Origin: Taxillus chinensis
Lineage: Eukaryota > Streptophyta > Magnoliopsida > Santalales > Loranthaceae
Assembly: GCA_023512835.1 (NCBI GenBank)
Contig: CM042085.1
Location: forward strand, 41,192,189-41,256,188
Reading direction: 5' to 3'
Length of the DNA: 64,000 bases
Shown here: positions 11,363-23,237 of the stretch, one piece after another
Position numbering within the stretch: position 1 is the first letter of the stretch
Layout: each line of letters begins with the position of its first letter
Program-made: the position numbers and the translations under genes
Notes under the pieces: generated by a model
What the model was told of the DNA's origin: nothing
The model's input: only the letters and a program-made list of their open reading frames with translations
The model's database searches: none

Positions 11363-12023
11363 CTTCGGCTGGAAACTCCAAAACGACGCCGTTTTGATCC
11401 TCTTTTAAGTGCACAGTAAAGTAAGCGTTGTTCTTCTCGGAATTGAATTTAACGGCTCAAAACACATGTTTTAAAGGCAAGACTCTCGGAAATGCATTAT
11501 TCAATGCCTGGGGACTCATTTTCACCTCGTAAATACATATATCATTTTTGGGACCTGCTATTGATGCCTGGGAACTCCAAAAATCCCGTCATTTAATTCT
11601 CCAAGTTCCCAAGTAGTCGTCTGTCCCCTCCAAAAACCTCTATAAAATGGTCATCTACTCAATGAAAAAGAGGGGGAAGGAGAGGTTAACTTCTGGCCAT
11701 ATAGAGAGTTCAGCAGGGAGTTCAAGAATCTGGCTGGTGAAATCCGAAAAAGCAGCTTGCAAATTTTGAGTCCCTATTTCTGAAAAGAGGGAGGCATGGT
11801 GCTCCTTTCAAACAAATTCTTGCTAGCTGGAGCTAAAAAAGACATCTCTCGCCACCCTTGTTGGATTTTGTTCTTGCATTCTTCAAGCATTCAAAAGAGG
11901 GAGTAAGGTGCTAGCAGGAATATTAACTTCGATTTCCAAGTTTTTATTCCCTTCTCTCTCACATTCTTCATCATAAACTACATCAAGAATCTCATCTTTT
12001 TATTCAAAAATATAAAAATCGTT

Positions 12024-12310
12024 TTAGAGGCCCGGTGGCCGTGGGATTGAGATTTTATGCTCGTATCCTCGCCACTTGGCCAACATTGCATCTGGCAGTG
12101 AATCTGTGCTTCACGGTATGCTCTTCACATTACCAGACCCTGTTTTTCATTTTTTAGATTAAACCCCGGGTTCTTTTTAAACAAATCTAGGCACCGGTGG
12201 CTGTGGGATTAAGCCCTATGCTTATATCTTCGCCGCCTGGCCGACATCAACTGTGGTAATGAATCAAGCTCCATGTCGTGCTCTTCATACTTTCTTTATA
12301 TTTTCCTAGA
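12024..12310 (+). repeat. Imperfect tandem duplication of about 160 bp
   Basis: The block from 12027 (CCCGGTGGCCGTGGGATT...CTTCGCC..TGGCC...TGCTCTTCACAT) repeats from about 12190 (CACCGGTGGCTGTGGGATT...TGCTCTTCATAC). The second copy is shorter and more diverged. It lies in the U5/leader part of the Tat-like LTR. Confidence 0.8.
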
Positions 12311-12714
12311 TAAAACAAAAGAATAACATTCTATTTTTCTAAATAAAACTACCCCATTTTTGCAATGAAATAAAAAGCAAAGAAAAGAAAATTAAAATAA
12401 GCAAGCACCCATAGACAAAACTTAGGTACCAATTCTAGGCGTTGTGGGGGTGCAAGAATTCTTCTTCCTTCCCCACACGTAACCGATTTCCGAACCTATT
12501 CTCTGGAACCGTAGACCCCTCTAGGTGACCAAGCACACCTTCATTTTTGTTTGGTGGCGACTCTATTTTTTTATCTCTCTTTTTTTTTTGGTTCTGTACG
12601 AGCTATGGCAATGATGGCTCAATGACCAAATCTCCATCCGAAGGAGTAATCTCATGCGAGGCACAAGCCCGGATGACACCGGGTGATGATAAGGCCCTTG
12701 CGAAGGAACTGCAT

Positions 12715-13162
12715 ATGCACCACTGCTAGGCAGAAGATGAGTCTGGCGTAATCAGATTATCCCAGCTCTCTTTGGAATGGAAGATTGTGACTGCACCTGT
12801 GACAAAACCATGGTAACAGAAAAAGGCAAAAAGATGTATCAGGCATGGTCCATCCCACACAAGATCCGACCCAACAATCCAAAACCTGACGTTTATCCGG
12901 CGTACGTACCCTGGAGGGCACAACACAAGCCACAGTTAACTACAAACATGAGGGCAATCTTCCAGGAGAATCAGAATCTCAGGCTGCAAATCCAAAGGCT
13001 GGAAGCATCTTTAGAAGGAGCTCTTCAGCGGTTGTAGTTAAGGGAAAAATAAGTCGAGACCATATTGACGCAGAGGGAGGAGACAGGTGAGTGACCACCC
13101 CAGAGGAAAAGGTGTTGTACTACTTAGGAGATGAATGGAAGTTTGCCTTAAGATCATGTAGC
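12715..13162 (+). pseudogene. Ogre element 1: C-terminal end of ORF1
   Basis: The plus frame through 12777-13037 encodes EKGKKMYQAWSIPHKI, PAYVPWRAQHKP and a Q/L-rich coiled coil (QENQNLRLQIQRLE). It matches the tail of ORF1 in element 2 (31930-32280). ORF1 is the protein of unknown function encoded before gag in Ogre/Tat elements. The rest of ORF1 is missing on the left. The sequence after 13037 matches element 2 around 32180-32325, and resumes at 26662 after the composite insertion. Confidence 0.8.
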
Positions 13163-13167
13163 CATAG
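13163..13167. other. Target site duplication CATAG (left copy)
   Basis: CATAG at 13163-13167 is repeated at 26662-26666. The joined flanks (ATCATGTAGCCATAG + CTCTCATCTG) agree with the uninterrupted paralogous site in element 2 (ATCATGTAGCAATAGCTCTC, 32306-32325), which shows the pre-insertion sequence. Confidence 0.9.
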
Positions 13168-13437
13168 TGATGGTCCCTTGGAGCCTAAAGGGGGGGGGGG
13201 TGAATAGGCTCTTATTCGAACTCTTTCTTTTCTCTCAAGACACAAAGACTTATCTAGTTTAAGTGATAATATCACCACGGAAGATAACCAGATAGTGGAA
13301 GTATTTTGTTTTATTATCACAAAGTGATTACAACAAAATAGAAGCAAACACTCTCTTACACTCTGTTTACAACTTTGAATTCACACACTAGCCAAGTGCC
13401 TTTCCTATATTTTTGCACTTCTTCGCTCTAGCTCACT
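13168..13437 (-). repeat. LTR fragment (R-U5), left end of composite
   Basis: It begins TGATGGTCCCTTGGAGCC and matches 18297-18567 of the central LTR almost base for base. It is cut at CTCACTCTT (about 13437), where RT sequence begins. LTR and RT share about five bases (CTCTT) at the junction, typical of an illegitimate-recombination deletion that removed RNase H, ORF3 and U3. Confidence 0.9.
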
Positions 13438-15945
13438 CTTTACAAAGCTTCGGATTTGTTGATCCGAAAATGATATCGTCCACGTATATTTGTACGATCA
13501 GAGTGTGTCCTTTCTCTTGTCGTAGAAATAGGGTGGTATCTATCTTCCCTTTTTGGAAGTTATGAGCAAGTAGGAATTCGACGAGTGTGTCGTACCAGGC
13601 TCGGGAGCTTGCTTCAAACCATATAGAGCTTTCGAAGTTTGTAGACAAGATGTCCTGCCTTAGGTTCAATGAAGCCGGGAGGTTGTTCAACATACACCTC
13701 CTCTTGAAGGTCTCCATTCAGGAATGCGCTCTTGACGTCCATTTGATAAACTATGAAGTTTTCATATGAAGCATACGCCAAAAACATTCGGATTGCCTCA
13801 AGTCTTGCGACCGGAGCAAAGGTTTCATCATAATCTATTCCCTCTTCTTGACGATATCCTTTGGCTACCAGTCCTGGCTTTGTTCCGGATTACTATTCCA
13901 TCCGTATCAAGTTTGTTCCTGGAACACCCATTTAACGCCAATGACTTGCTGAGACTTAGGCCTTGGTACTAAGGTCCACACATTATTTCTCTTAAATTGA
14001 TTCAGTTCTTCTTGCATGGCTTTATCCAAGTTTGAATCCTGAAGAGCTTCATCTACCACCTTTGGTTCTATTTGAGATAGAAAGCATGAGTGAAGACTCA
14101 TGTTTGAGGTGGCTGCTCTTGTTCTTACACCAACAGTAGGATCACCAATCACTTGATCCGAGGGATGGTTTCGAGTCCATCTATAATTCTGTGCGTGTGT
14201 TGGTTGTCCTTGAACAATTTGAAGCTCTTCCAGATTGGGTGGTTCAGTTGTATCAACTGGTTGGGCTTCGTCCGGAGTAGATGTTTCCGTATTTAGAGGT
14301 ACGGATGAACTGATTGGTTCTTCAACACCGTTTCTTTCAGTGTTAACTAGTCCGGACGGACTTGAAGGTGCTCCGGAATTTTGTGTATCTGCAGGAGTTT
14401 GTCCGGAGCTAAGTGGTAGTCCGGAGCTAAGTGGTAGTCCGGAGTCTGAGTCATCCGTAGCATCATCCATAAAATTCCGTTGTGTTTCGCGGATGCCACG
14501 TGGTTGGTCAGGATACCAGTCAGGATGTGTAGCAGGAATATTCATAAACTTTGAGTAATCGACGTTTCTTTATGACCTGCAGATTAGAATTTGAAGGACC
14601 GACTTTTGACCAATCGAGATTAGCTTCATCAAAGGTTACATGGATAGATTCTTCAACTTTAAAAAGTTTTCTATTGAAGACCCGATAAGCCTTGCTATGA
14701 AGTGAGTACCCGACAAAAATCCCATCATCAGATTTTGGTTCAAATTTATTCCGGGTCTCTTTGCCATTGATCAGTATATAGCAAGTACATCCGAAAGCTC
14801 TGAAATGTGAAATTGAAGGTTTTCGACCTCTCCACATCTCATAGGGTGTTTTCATGGTAGATTTATTTATTAGAGTTCCGTTTCGAACATAGCGAGCGAT
14901 GGACACGACTTCACCCATAGGCGAGAGGAAGCATTGCCCCTGCTAACATGGATCTACCAGCTTCAACTAAAGTTCGATTCTTGCGCTCGGCTACCCCATT
15001 TTGTTGTGGGGTTCTGGGCGCAGAAAATCATGTTGTATGCCCTGTTCGAGAACAATATGATCTCATTTCGGAAAAATCAAATTCGTACCATGATCACTCC
15101 TGATGCATTTAATGCTCGGTCCTTGTGAGTTGCTTATCCAGTTGAAGAGATCTACAAGATGTTCAAAAGTTTGATCCTTTGATTTCAGGAACATCACCCA
15201 TGTGTATCTGGTGAAATCATCGATAACCACAAGGGTATATCTCGCACCGACTAGTGATGAAACGATATAGGACCACATAGGTCCATATGAAGAAGTTGCA
15301 GAGGAGCGATTATTGAGTTAACCGATTTGCTCTTAAAGCCGTGTTTGGTCCGTTTACCAAGTTGGCATTCTCGACAGAGTGTCTCTTTGGAGAACTTGAG
15401 TTTGGGTAGACCAGGTGACAAGATCAAGTGATGCTAATTTAGACAAAGTCTTAAAGTTCAAATGTGCGCATCGCTTGTGCCATAACCAACTATCTTCATC
15501 TGTTGCTTTCGTGAGGAAACATACAGGGTCAGAAAGAATTATTTCTTAAGACCACCGAGTATATGTCCCCATCTCTTGATCCGGATAACTTAACATCTCC
15601 GGATAAGTTTTCTCTTCTTGTACGGTGTTGGACAAAAAGGAAACGGTAAATCCTTTGTCACATAGTTTACGACACTTAGCAAATTATGCTTTAAACCTTC
15701 GACTAGTGCAACTTTAGTGATTGATACACAACCGTTAGTTAAAGTGCCATACCCGACGTCTTACCTTTGTTTGTTGTCGCCATATGAGACGGATGGACCT
15801 TGTTTATCATTAACTTCTACAAGTAGAGTCTGGTCACCCGTCATATGTCCAGGAGCATCCACTATCAAGGATCCACTTGCTTTGATTTATCTTTAACTTC
15901 AAGTGATCCGGCAATTCATTCCAGAGATGCTCTAAAGACAACAGT
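13438..15945 (-). pseudogene. Sirevirus pol (protease-integrase-RT), left arm of composite
   Basis: Minus-strand pieces with frameshifts: protease region with WILDSGCSW (about 15850), integrase with YTLVVIDDFTRYTWVMFLKS and IRSDHGTNL (15063-15278), MWRGRKPSISHFRAFGC (about 14820), a Pro/Ser/Thr-rich spacer (13907-14545), then RT ending just past [14 protein letters not shown] at 13440. The RT thumb, RNase H and everything after are deleted into the LTR fragment. The integrase second Asp region reads GTNL rather than GTEF, so the motif is damaged. It begins just after the gag stop at 15946-15948, as in the full-length Sirevirus. Confidence 0.88.
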
Positions 15946-18234
15946 TTACACTTTTGGTGCCCAAACTTGTTTCGGGCGGTTAGAGTGAGCAAGATATTGT
16001 CAACATTTACGGATTTGATTTTGTTAGGACTCTTAGCTTTCCAAGTTGACATTAACTTGTTAGTTTCAGTTGCTTCTTTTATTTGGGATTTCTTGGGAGA
16101 GACACTCCTTTTAGATTTAGATTTTGTTTTGCTCGAAGAACCCCTTTTATAAAACTGATCTTTATTTGATTGAAATTGATTACAAAGCCAGTATCGGATA
16201 GACTCCAACATTCATAGTGATAATGACCCATTTCCCTACAGATGGAACAGACACTATAATGTGAAGTACAAACAGGGGATACGGGTCTCTTAGATTTTAC
16301 TGATTTTACTCGTTCCACGTGGCCTAATCCATTACGTTTGGGTGACGCGCTCTTGGCCCTAAATGCGTCGGCCTTAGCCTTGTCTTTCTTTTTGGGTGCT
16401 ACGGTTTTGGCTTTAACTGCGGCAGCCTTCCCTTCATCTTTAGTTACGGGTGCTACTGCTTCGGGAAGTGCGATAATTACCTCGGTTCCACACGATCATA
16501 AACTATGGTGCCACCTGAAATGAAACCATCCAACGGTTTAGATGTACTAACAGGATATAAGTTGGTTAGTTTAGGAGTGAAATCCGGAGGACACTCGGTG
16601 GCTTTAGCTATGGAGGTTGATGGTTCAGAACCTAGACCAGGTTTGACTCGAATGTCGTCAGGATCGAGTCCTAAAGGTAGAGGCTATTTCCCCGGATTTT
16701 AGCCACTTACGATTTATTTCCTTTTCCCTGTTCCAGTTCATTTTCGAGTCTTTTAACTATAACTTTTAGGCCTGAGAGATTGGTATTTAAGAGATGATTT
16801 TCAGCTCTTAGATCATGATACCAAGCTTCCTTTCCCCCAAAGTCGCCGACGTCCTTTTCGAGTCTATTAATGGTAAATTCGAGACGTTTATTCGACTTTC
16901 CATATCTTTGTACATTTGAGTTATTATTAGTCTCTCATTCTTTTCATGATCACATGCAATAGTAAGAGATTCTAATTTACTCAGGAGCTCGGAGATAGAA
17001 GGTACCTCGGTATTTGCCATGAGGCGGACGTTCGGCTTAATGGTCGGCTCATCATCCGAGGATTCCTCCTCTTCTTCCGAGCCACTCATGTATTTTGTCA
17101 CGAGCGCCTTTCTCTTGCTCTTGCCGTTATCCGAGGTGGAGCGGCGAGAGTTTACCTTGTCACTTTTCTCGGTCACCTTTGCTTTGGACCTGCATTCCTT
17201 GGCCCAGTGACCGGTTTTCCCACTGATTGAAACATTCCTGGAACTGGACTCCGGTCGCTCCTTCCGTTGGAACGATGATGATGAGCGTCTTCGATCCCTT
17301 TTCTCTTTTCCGTAGGAATCGCTCAAAGGATTTGACAAGAAGGGCTATCTCCTCCTCCTCGTCGAAATCGAATTGTCGGATACGTCCGTATCATCATTCC
17401 TCGGTATGTTTAGACATTCGGTAGCTTTGAGAGCTACCCCCTTTTCTTTCCGAGCTATTTTTTCATCTCTGTCGAGTACTTAAACCGACTTCGTGAGTCC
17501 GCGGCTCTCCATATAGTTCTTCAAGGGGAACATACCGCGCTTTTGTCCGATTGCATCTGGAGTTGTTTGGAGTAGTAGCGATCCGGCAAGGAGCGAAAGA
17601 ACTTGTCATTGATCCGGGATTGAGAGTAATGCTCATTGACGTCTTCGGTTCAAGTATGAGCTTGCCGAATCTCCGATAGATGCTTTCAAGTGATTCGCCC
17701 GGTTTATGATTAAAACTCTCAAAGTTCTGTTTGAGAGTACGATCACATTCGCATCTGGGACCGACTCCCCTCATAGAGGATTGTCGGTTTGTCCCAAACA
17801 GCTTTTCTTTGTCGTGCGGCCCTGGACGTCCGTGAAAGCTTCGGAATCCAAGGACGATGTAACATAAGCCGAGCCTTTTCACTAGCGCACCGCCAGGCTC
17901 TTTCATCGTTGGTAAGTTCAAGATCGTCTTTGGCCTCCTTACGCCGTGTTCTCCGATAGTCATAGGAATTGGAATCTCCTGATGAAGACATGGCCACATA
18001 AGATGATCATGGCAAACCATAAACATCTTCATGCGAGCTTTCCACCGGGAGAAAAGCTCAGGTGTGAATTTGGGCGGTTTCGTTAGAGTAAACCCGAACT
18101 CCGTGGTTGAGAAGCGGTGGCGCAGCAGGTTGTGGTGGGTCGACATTTTCACGCTTGCTTCGATTCGGGATGGGCTCCTGTGCACCTCCGGAGTTAAGGC
18201 GAGTGTTGAATAGCATACTGCTTTCTTCGGCCAT
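15946..18234 (-). pseudogene. Sirevirus gag, left arm of composite
   Basis: Starts at the ATG complementary to CAT 18232-18234, 49 bp inside the PBS, matching the gag start of the full-length element. Recognisable blocks are FTLTKPPKFTPELFSRWKA, HQEIPIPMTIGEHGV, SFNHKPGESLESIYRRFGKL, a damaged first zinc knuckle (KTGHWAKEC, near 17200), acidic GSEEEEESSDDEP, a coiled coil, and the second CCHC CSICREMGHYHYEC near 16215-16260. At least four frameshifts break it. The stop TAA (complement of 15946-15948) follows KVWAPKV-like sequence as in the other copies. Confidence 0.88.
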
Positions 18235-18282
18235 TTTTGAGATTGAAAGAGTGGGATCTCTACTTAGAACGAAGTAGAACTT

Positions 18283-18294
18283 GCTCTGATACCA
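18283..18294 (-). other. Primer binding site, initiator tRNA-Met (composite)
   Basis: The minus strand reads TGGTATCAGAGC, two bases inside the LTR edge at 18297. It shows that the central LTR acts as the 5' LTR of the left gag-pol arm. Confidence 0.92.
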
Positions 18295-18296
18295 CT

Positions 18297-19465
18297 TGAT
18301 GGTCCCTTGGAGCCTAAAGGGGGGGGGGGTGAATAGGCTCTTATTCGAACTCTTTCTTTTCTCTCAAGACACAAAGACTTATCTAGTTTAAGTGATAATA
18401 TCACTGCGGAAGATAACCAGATAGTGGAAGTATTTTGTTTTATTATCACAAAGTGATTACAACAAAATAGAAGCAAACACTCTCTTACACTCTGTTTACA
18501 ACTTTGAATTCACACACTAGCCAAGTGCCTTTTCTATATTTTTGCACTTCTTCGCTCTAGCTCACTCTTTTTTACATGAAGTAAAAGTATGAATATTTAT
18601 ACAAAACATTCCTAAGAGACAACCTTGGAACTTGAAGTTCCGGAATGCGTTCCGCACTAACTATCCCTCGGTAATCTATCTGCCTTGTCTGCTGCGGATT
18701 GTGGAGCTCAAGATCTTGGACTTGAAGAGTATAAGTGTCTTTGTGAGTTCCGAGATACAATTAAGGTTGTGTCCACATATCCGGATGATCCACGTGTAAG
18801 ATTCTTCTTGTTCTAAATGCATTCGTCTTACATCGGGACAGCACGAGCTGATAACTTTAAATGCGATTTCATTGGAGCAGTGTCTTCTTGGTCCGGTGTA
18901 ATTTTCCTTACTCCGTAGTTAATGAAGCTCGGAACCTTAGTCCGTGTCAGCGCTTCCTTACTCCGCATGTAAGTTCCTTACTCCGTATGTAAGTTCCTTA
19001 CTCCGTATGTAAGTTCCTTACTCCGTATGTAAGTTCCTTACTCCGTATGTAAGTTCCTTACTCCGTGTGTAAGTTCCTTACTCCGTGTGTAAGTTCCTTA
19101 CTCCGTATGTAAGTTCCTTACTCCGGGCGAGTAATAAGTCCGGATTCCTTACTCCGCATCTATTTTCCTTACTCCGTACTTATTTTCCTTACTCCGCACT
19201 TATCGTCCTTACTCCGCACTTATCCTTACTCCGCACTTATCGTCCTTACTCCGCACTTATTGTTACTTGGTTATTTACCAAGTATTTGATGACACTAACT
19301 CTTGTCCGGATCAGGATTATGTATCCTGTCCTTAGCTTTGCTCTCACGAGTGCATCTTTGGATTAGAGACATACCTTCTGCAATGATCAAATAAACACGA
19401 AGGATCTCAGATCAAATTACATAAGGCTTTAACGTCATTATCCAAATTCTGGGTTTGATCCAACA
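18297..19465 (-). repeat. Full central Sirevirus LTR (1169 bp) shared by two internal regions
   Basis: On the minus strand it starts TGTTGGATCAAACCC (19465) and ends GGGACCATCA (18297). A PBS abuts its U5 end and a polypurine tract abuts its U3 start. It is thus the 5' LTR of gag-pol to the left and the 3' LTR of ORF3 to the right. TATA (GTATAAATATTC) lies near 18590-18603. U3 holds the 20-bp array described separately. Confidence 0.92.
18951..19265 (-). repeat. U3 tandem arrays built on CGGAGTAAGGA
   Basis: On the sense (minus) strand, a 20-bp unit CGGAGTAAGGAACTTACATA is repeated about nine times (about 18955-19120). It is followed by about six 17-20-bp units with CGGAGTAAGGA(CGATAAGTG) (about 19140-19262). 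The same unit occurs, more scattered, in the LTRs at 41520-42075, 53200-53530 and 55264-55450. It is missing from the truncated right-end LTR. Confidence 0.93.
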
Positions 19466-19478
19466 ATCTCCCCCAATT
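19466..19478 (-). other. Polypurine tract of composite
   Basis: The minus strand reads AATTGGGGGAGAT directly before the LTR start TGTTGG. It is the plus-strand primer site and matches 52986-52998 in the full-length element. Confidence 0.85.
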
Positions 19479-19608
19479 ATGGATATGCCTAAACCCTTTG
19501 TAATCTGATCCTGGTAAGCGATGCAAACGAATATCATACGAATACACAACACAACCAATTTCATTGATCAGCAACTAAATACAAATCAGCCTTAATACAG
19601 ATTTTTCA

Positions 19609-22342
19609 CTAAGGTACATAAGGCTTACTATACTTGAAGATCATAGTTGCTGCCTTCTCTCTTAGCTCCATTGTCTGCTGCATCGTAAAGGTGGAGTGTT
19701 GGCTCCAATGTTTGTCCACAGTTAAGAACGATTTAATGAAATGACAAACAAAGGCTCCAGCTATCTCCATCCGGCTGTTGTGGCACTTGCTTCTTGCCCC
19801 GGAATGTCGCCTTGAGTTTCTCGGTAGAGCGCCAGGGGTGTGATACCCAACTCTTCATATAGTCCGGCTTTCTTCACGGCTTCGGTTAGTCGAGACACAG
19901 AGGTTCCCATTGATTCTTCCTAACGAAGTGCTCCACAATCTGATGAGAATCAATGAGAATCATCTGCTTGGATTGAATCATGAAGACGGCCATCATGAAG
20001 TGTGGCGACATGATCCGGTACGGAATGAGGATGGTTGAGAGAGTTTTCCATGGCTTGCTATCTTCAGCAGTCCGTCGATGTAAGTCTGAATTAACTCCAC
20101 ACCTGGGAAGATAGCCCTCATTCCAACATGGCGAACTTCAAACAAGTGCCCATCTTCGTAAAGAGATGGAAACGGCCTCATCTCCATTTTAGCGACTCTC
20201 GAGAAGTTATCAATGTCTTCGTAGTAAAGAGTCCTTTCTCCGAACAAAGAGTCCGAATGTCGGACGGAGAGAAAGGATACATTTCGGAAAGACATCTTCT
20301 CTCGGTGACGACGCGAGATAGGCCTTCATTGCCTTGCGCAAGCTTCCATCCGCATCGGACGGGTCAAACTCCGCATAGGATGGGAGGAAGGTACCAGCTG
20401 CGGATGAAGAGGATGGAGGAGGAGCTGGAGGTGCAGTAGAGGAGCTAGGTTGAGAGAAGCGGCTTCGTTTGGGAATTTGAACTCCCGGCTTCTCAATCCG
20501 GGAAGATGGTTGTGGGGCAGAAGGAGTAGACGGATCAGATGACACTTTCTCCCCCGGTTTGGCAGATCGCCGGGAAGCAACGGGAGGACGAGCCATCGTA
20601 TGCGCCAGATCCGCGAAGGAAGTAGATAGTGAATGAACGGAGGTGGCGACAAGATCCATTTTCTGCTCAATGGAAGTGGAGGAGTCAGTGAGGGCGGAGA
20701 GTAGTCGGGCGCCGAGGGCATCAACTTTGGCGGCGATGGCGGAAATTTGGGCGCTTTGAGCGTGAGCATGGCGGTCCAGTTGAGCGGAAAGCACAGATCG
20801 GAGTGGACCGTGCCAAAGAGGCACGCCCAAGGGCTAACTCTGGAGCTTTGGAGGACTCCCCCGCATGAATAGGAGCAGGAGTGCGGTGGGCGGAGGAGTC
20901 CGCAGGAGTAGCGGCGAAGACAGGAGCATCCGGAGCATCGGAGGCATCCGGAGCTTCGGAGGCATCCGGAGCATTGGAGGCATCCGGAGCAAGAGACCCG
21001 CTTTGACCAGACAAGTCAACTACGGGAATCGCGGCGGCAGGAGAAGAGGGCCCGGCCTTAGCAGGAGAAGGACTTCGGGTAGCAGGGACCGGGCCTGAGG
21101 GTGTAGGGAACGACACATCGGGAATGGCGGCCGGCGTAAGAAAGCCGTGGTCCAGATTCCGGATGATCATAGTCTCCGGGGATTGGGTATTGCGTGTGTA
21201 AAACACCCGGAGATCGTTGTCAGGAATGGAGGAGGTGTGGGCTAGGCTGAAACGGAGCCAGAGATCCGTTAAGGTGACGGCGGAGAGATGGTCAAGGTAA
21301 TCTCGGGGTTGAGGTAGAGGAGGCAAGGGGGCTTCAGGAGAAGCGGCCGGGACATCGGCGGTGGCGACGGCAACGGCGGTATCAACCGCAGCGGCTATAG
21401 CGGATGTGGAGGGAGTGGGGACATCGGCAGCAGAGGGGGCCGAGGAAACGGCTCTCGACGCACGCGCCGAGAGGGCCCCGCAACCTCGGACGGTTCGAGC
21501 ACGGACGCTTGGCCGGGAGGCCCGTGAGTGGGAGGGCGCAGCCTACGGACCGAATCCGGGAGGATCGGTGTACGAACCGACCTCGGGGGCTTGGGCGTCG
21601 GAGGGGTCACCAACAGAGCCGCCTTGTTGTTCCGGGGGCAGGGAGAACGCGGAGTGCTACATTGGGTCGCGAGCGGTCATGCTCCCGTCCGGCGTAAGAT
21701 GACGAAGGTAAAGAGCCGAGGGAAACGAGACACCATCAACTTGGGCGAAATGGTCCGGACGAAGATGCCGGAAGACCAGGCCGAGGATGCGCCCGAAGGA
21801 ATGGTTTTTGTGACCATTCGCAAGACAAACGAAATAAGAACATCCCCCAATCCATCGGAAGACCTTCAAAAACGCCGTACATGGCCAGGTAGAAGATCGT
21901 ACGGAACGAGTCCAGGGCTGATGTGCGAGCCGTAGGCATCGGCGAGAATAGTCGCCATACATCGATAGCGACCCTGGAAGGATTTCACCTTGTATTCCTT
22001 CCCTTTGGTTGTGCACCCCATAGAAGCCGCCATCGGTTCGGCATCCGGACGCTGTGGTTCGCCAAGAGGAAGGTGAAGAGCGGCGCGGAGAACAGCCGGA
22101 GTGATGATGATGGATTCGCCGCGGACATGAGAGGTTATGGAATCGGTAGTGCGGCGAATCCGTTGGTAATACTCAAGAATGTCATCGATAAAAAGATCGA
22201 TGGGATTGGAGACCAGGTTGAGTATGTGCGAGGCTTCAAGAAGAGGGCGAAGATGGTGAAACCAATCCGGAGGATTAGAAACAGCATTCCAATCAACTAG
22301 ATGGCCAGGATTAACGCCGGAAAGAAAGATTCTGGGTGCCAT
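19609..22342 (-). pseudogene. Sirevirus ORF3 ('env-like') with Ulp1-like C-terminus, composite copy
   Basis: Begins MAPRIFLSGVNPGHLVDW at 22342. The first about 160 codons are intact and resemble the putative plant transposon protein domain seen in Sirevirus third ORFs (HVRGESIIITPAVLRAALHL, YKVKSFQGRYRCMATIL). A Ser/Pro/Ala-rich linker and a coiled coil (HAQSAQISAIAAKVDALGA..) follow at 20210-20830. The end, about 19609-20080, encodes in broken frames ILIPYRIMSPHFMMAVFM, QMILIDSH and VPQQPDGDS: the His, Asp and Gln of a C48 peptidase. Two bases are missing at the codon after DS, which removes the Cys seen in the 50131 copy. The stop is TAG complementary to 19609-19611. Inactive copy. Confidence 0.8.
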
Positions 22343-23237
22343 TGCAGATTTGATGGGAAGGAAAAGAGGAAAGGTGAGGTCTTGACGGTAGAAGGAGCAA
22401 CGAGAGGGTTAGGGATTTGAAATAAGCAATACTCGTGCTTCGCAGGAATGATCCGAACATATAAGACCAAGTCCGCAAATGTCGGCGGGTCTAGGAATGT
22501 GGGAGTGAGGTGGGGACCCGCGCGACATGCCGATGTCATTTGTCTAGATATCGAGGCGTCTCCGAATAAAACGATGTCGTGGAGACCGCATGACCAAGTA
22601 GCGATGACAACTGGTTGCCATCCAGGAGAAGTGTGTGGGCAACCCGAGATAGGCATTTAATGAATCATCATTATTCCTCCTCAAAAGCATGCGACATATG
22701 AGTATACGTGGATTGTCACAATTGAACAAAGTCGGGAGTCCGGAGGAAAGAGCCGACACTCATCCGGAGTTAATAATATTCGTGAAAGAGTATCCGGATG
22801 AATAATAGACCTTGTCCGTCGTAAACGAGTTTGGTGAGAATGTAGAGTAGATTCCTTTGCGATCAATAAGTCGAAGAGAAGAGAAGTACCACAACACTTC
22901 AAATCCGAGACTATGGACTGGATTTATCAATACGGTTGCAAAGAAAATCTGAACCTGTAGCTAAATAAAAATATACTGAAAATACAAAAGCTTAACAGGC
23001 AAAGATTAGTACGGATTAGAGAAGATAATCAATGAAAAACAACATAATCCGAACTAATAAGAAACCGAACTCATGCATGGCTAAGAATGTAGTAGACGTA
23101 CGCAATGTGAACTTGATCAATATTACTGAGTCAGGGCATATGTCAGATAGCAATACACAGGTTCATATAGGTCAACATAGCGAAACCGTCTTGCTGAACA
23201 GCGTAGCTAAGATTAATTAAAGGTCAAATGATTTGGC
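22343..23237 (-). mobile_element. Sirevirus non-coding region between pol and ORF3 (composite)
   Basis: No gene. It is the reverse complement of about 49245-50130 of the full-length element, including TCAAAAGCATGCGACATATG and the AATCTTAGCTACG..TTCAGC block. It stops at about 23237 where the plus-strand gag begins. The opposite-strand reading frames in 22448-22660 and 23032-23220 have no matches to known proteins that I recognise. Confidence 0.75.

Larger units (their letters stand above)
11018..12690 (+). repeat. Tat/Ogre-like LTR (5' LTR of a decayed element)
   Basis: No gene. A TATA box (TCTATAAAATGG, about 11640) is followed by a leader-like region. The end block at 12440-12560 (GGGGGTGCAAGAATTCTTC.., CACACGTAACCGATTTCCGAAC, GTGGCGACTCTA) matches the end block of the Ogre LTRs at 29940-30075 and 58340-58450. 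A fragment resembling the very end of those LTRs (CCGGATGACACCGGGTGATGA) lies near 12672-12692. No PBS follows: the sequence passes into the ORF1 tail at about 12715, so the leader and most of ORF1 are deleted. The left boundary is uncertain because solo LTR copy A sits there. Confidence 0.6.

Noticed and set aside
12547..12729. 60-codon ORF before the Ogre ORF1 tail
   Set aside because: It spans a junction between LTR end and ORF1 and has no counterpart in element 2.
18951..19127. CRISPR-like array of regular 20-bp repeats
   Set aside because: Direct tandem units without unique spacers, inside a plant LTR.
20865..21702. Plus-strand frames opposite ORF3 of the composite
   Set aside because: They are shadows of the GC-rich, low-complexity Pro/Ser/Ala linker on the minus strand.
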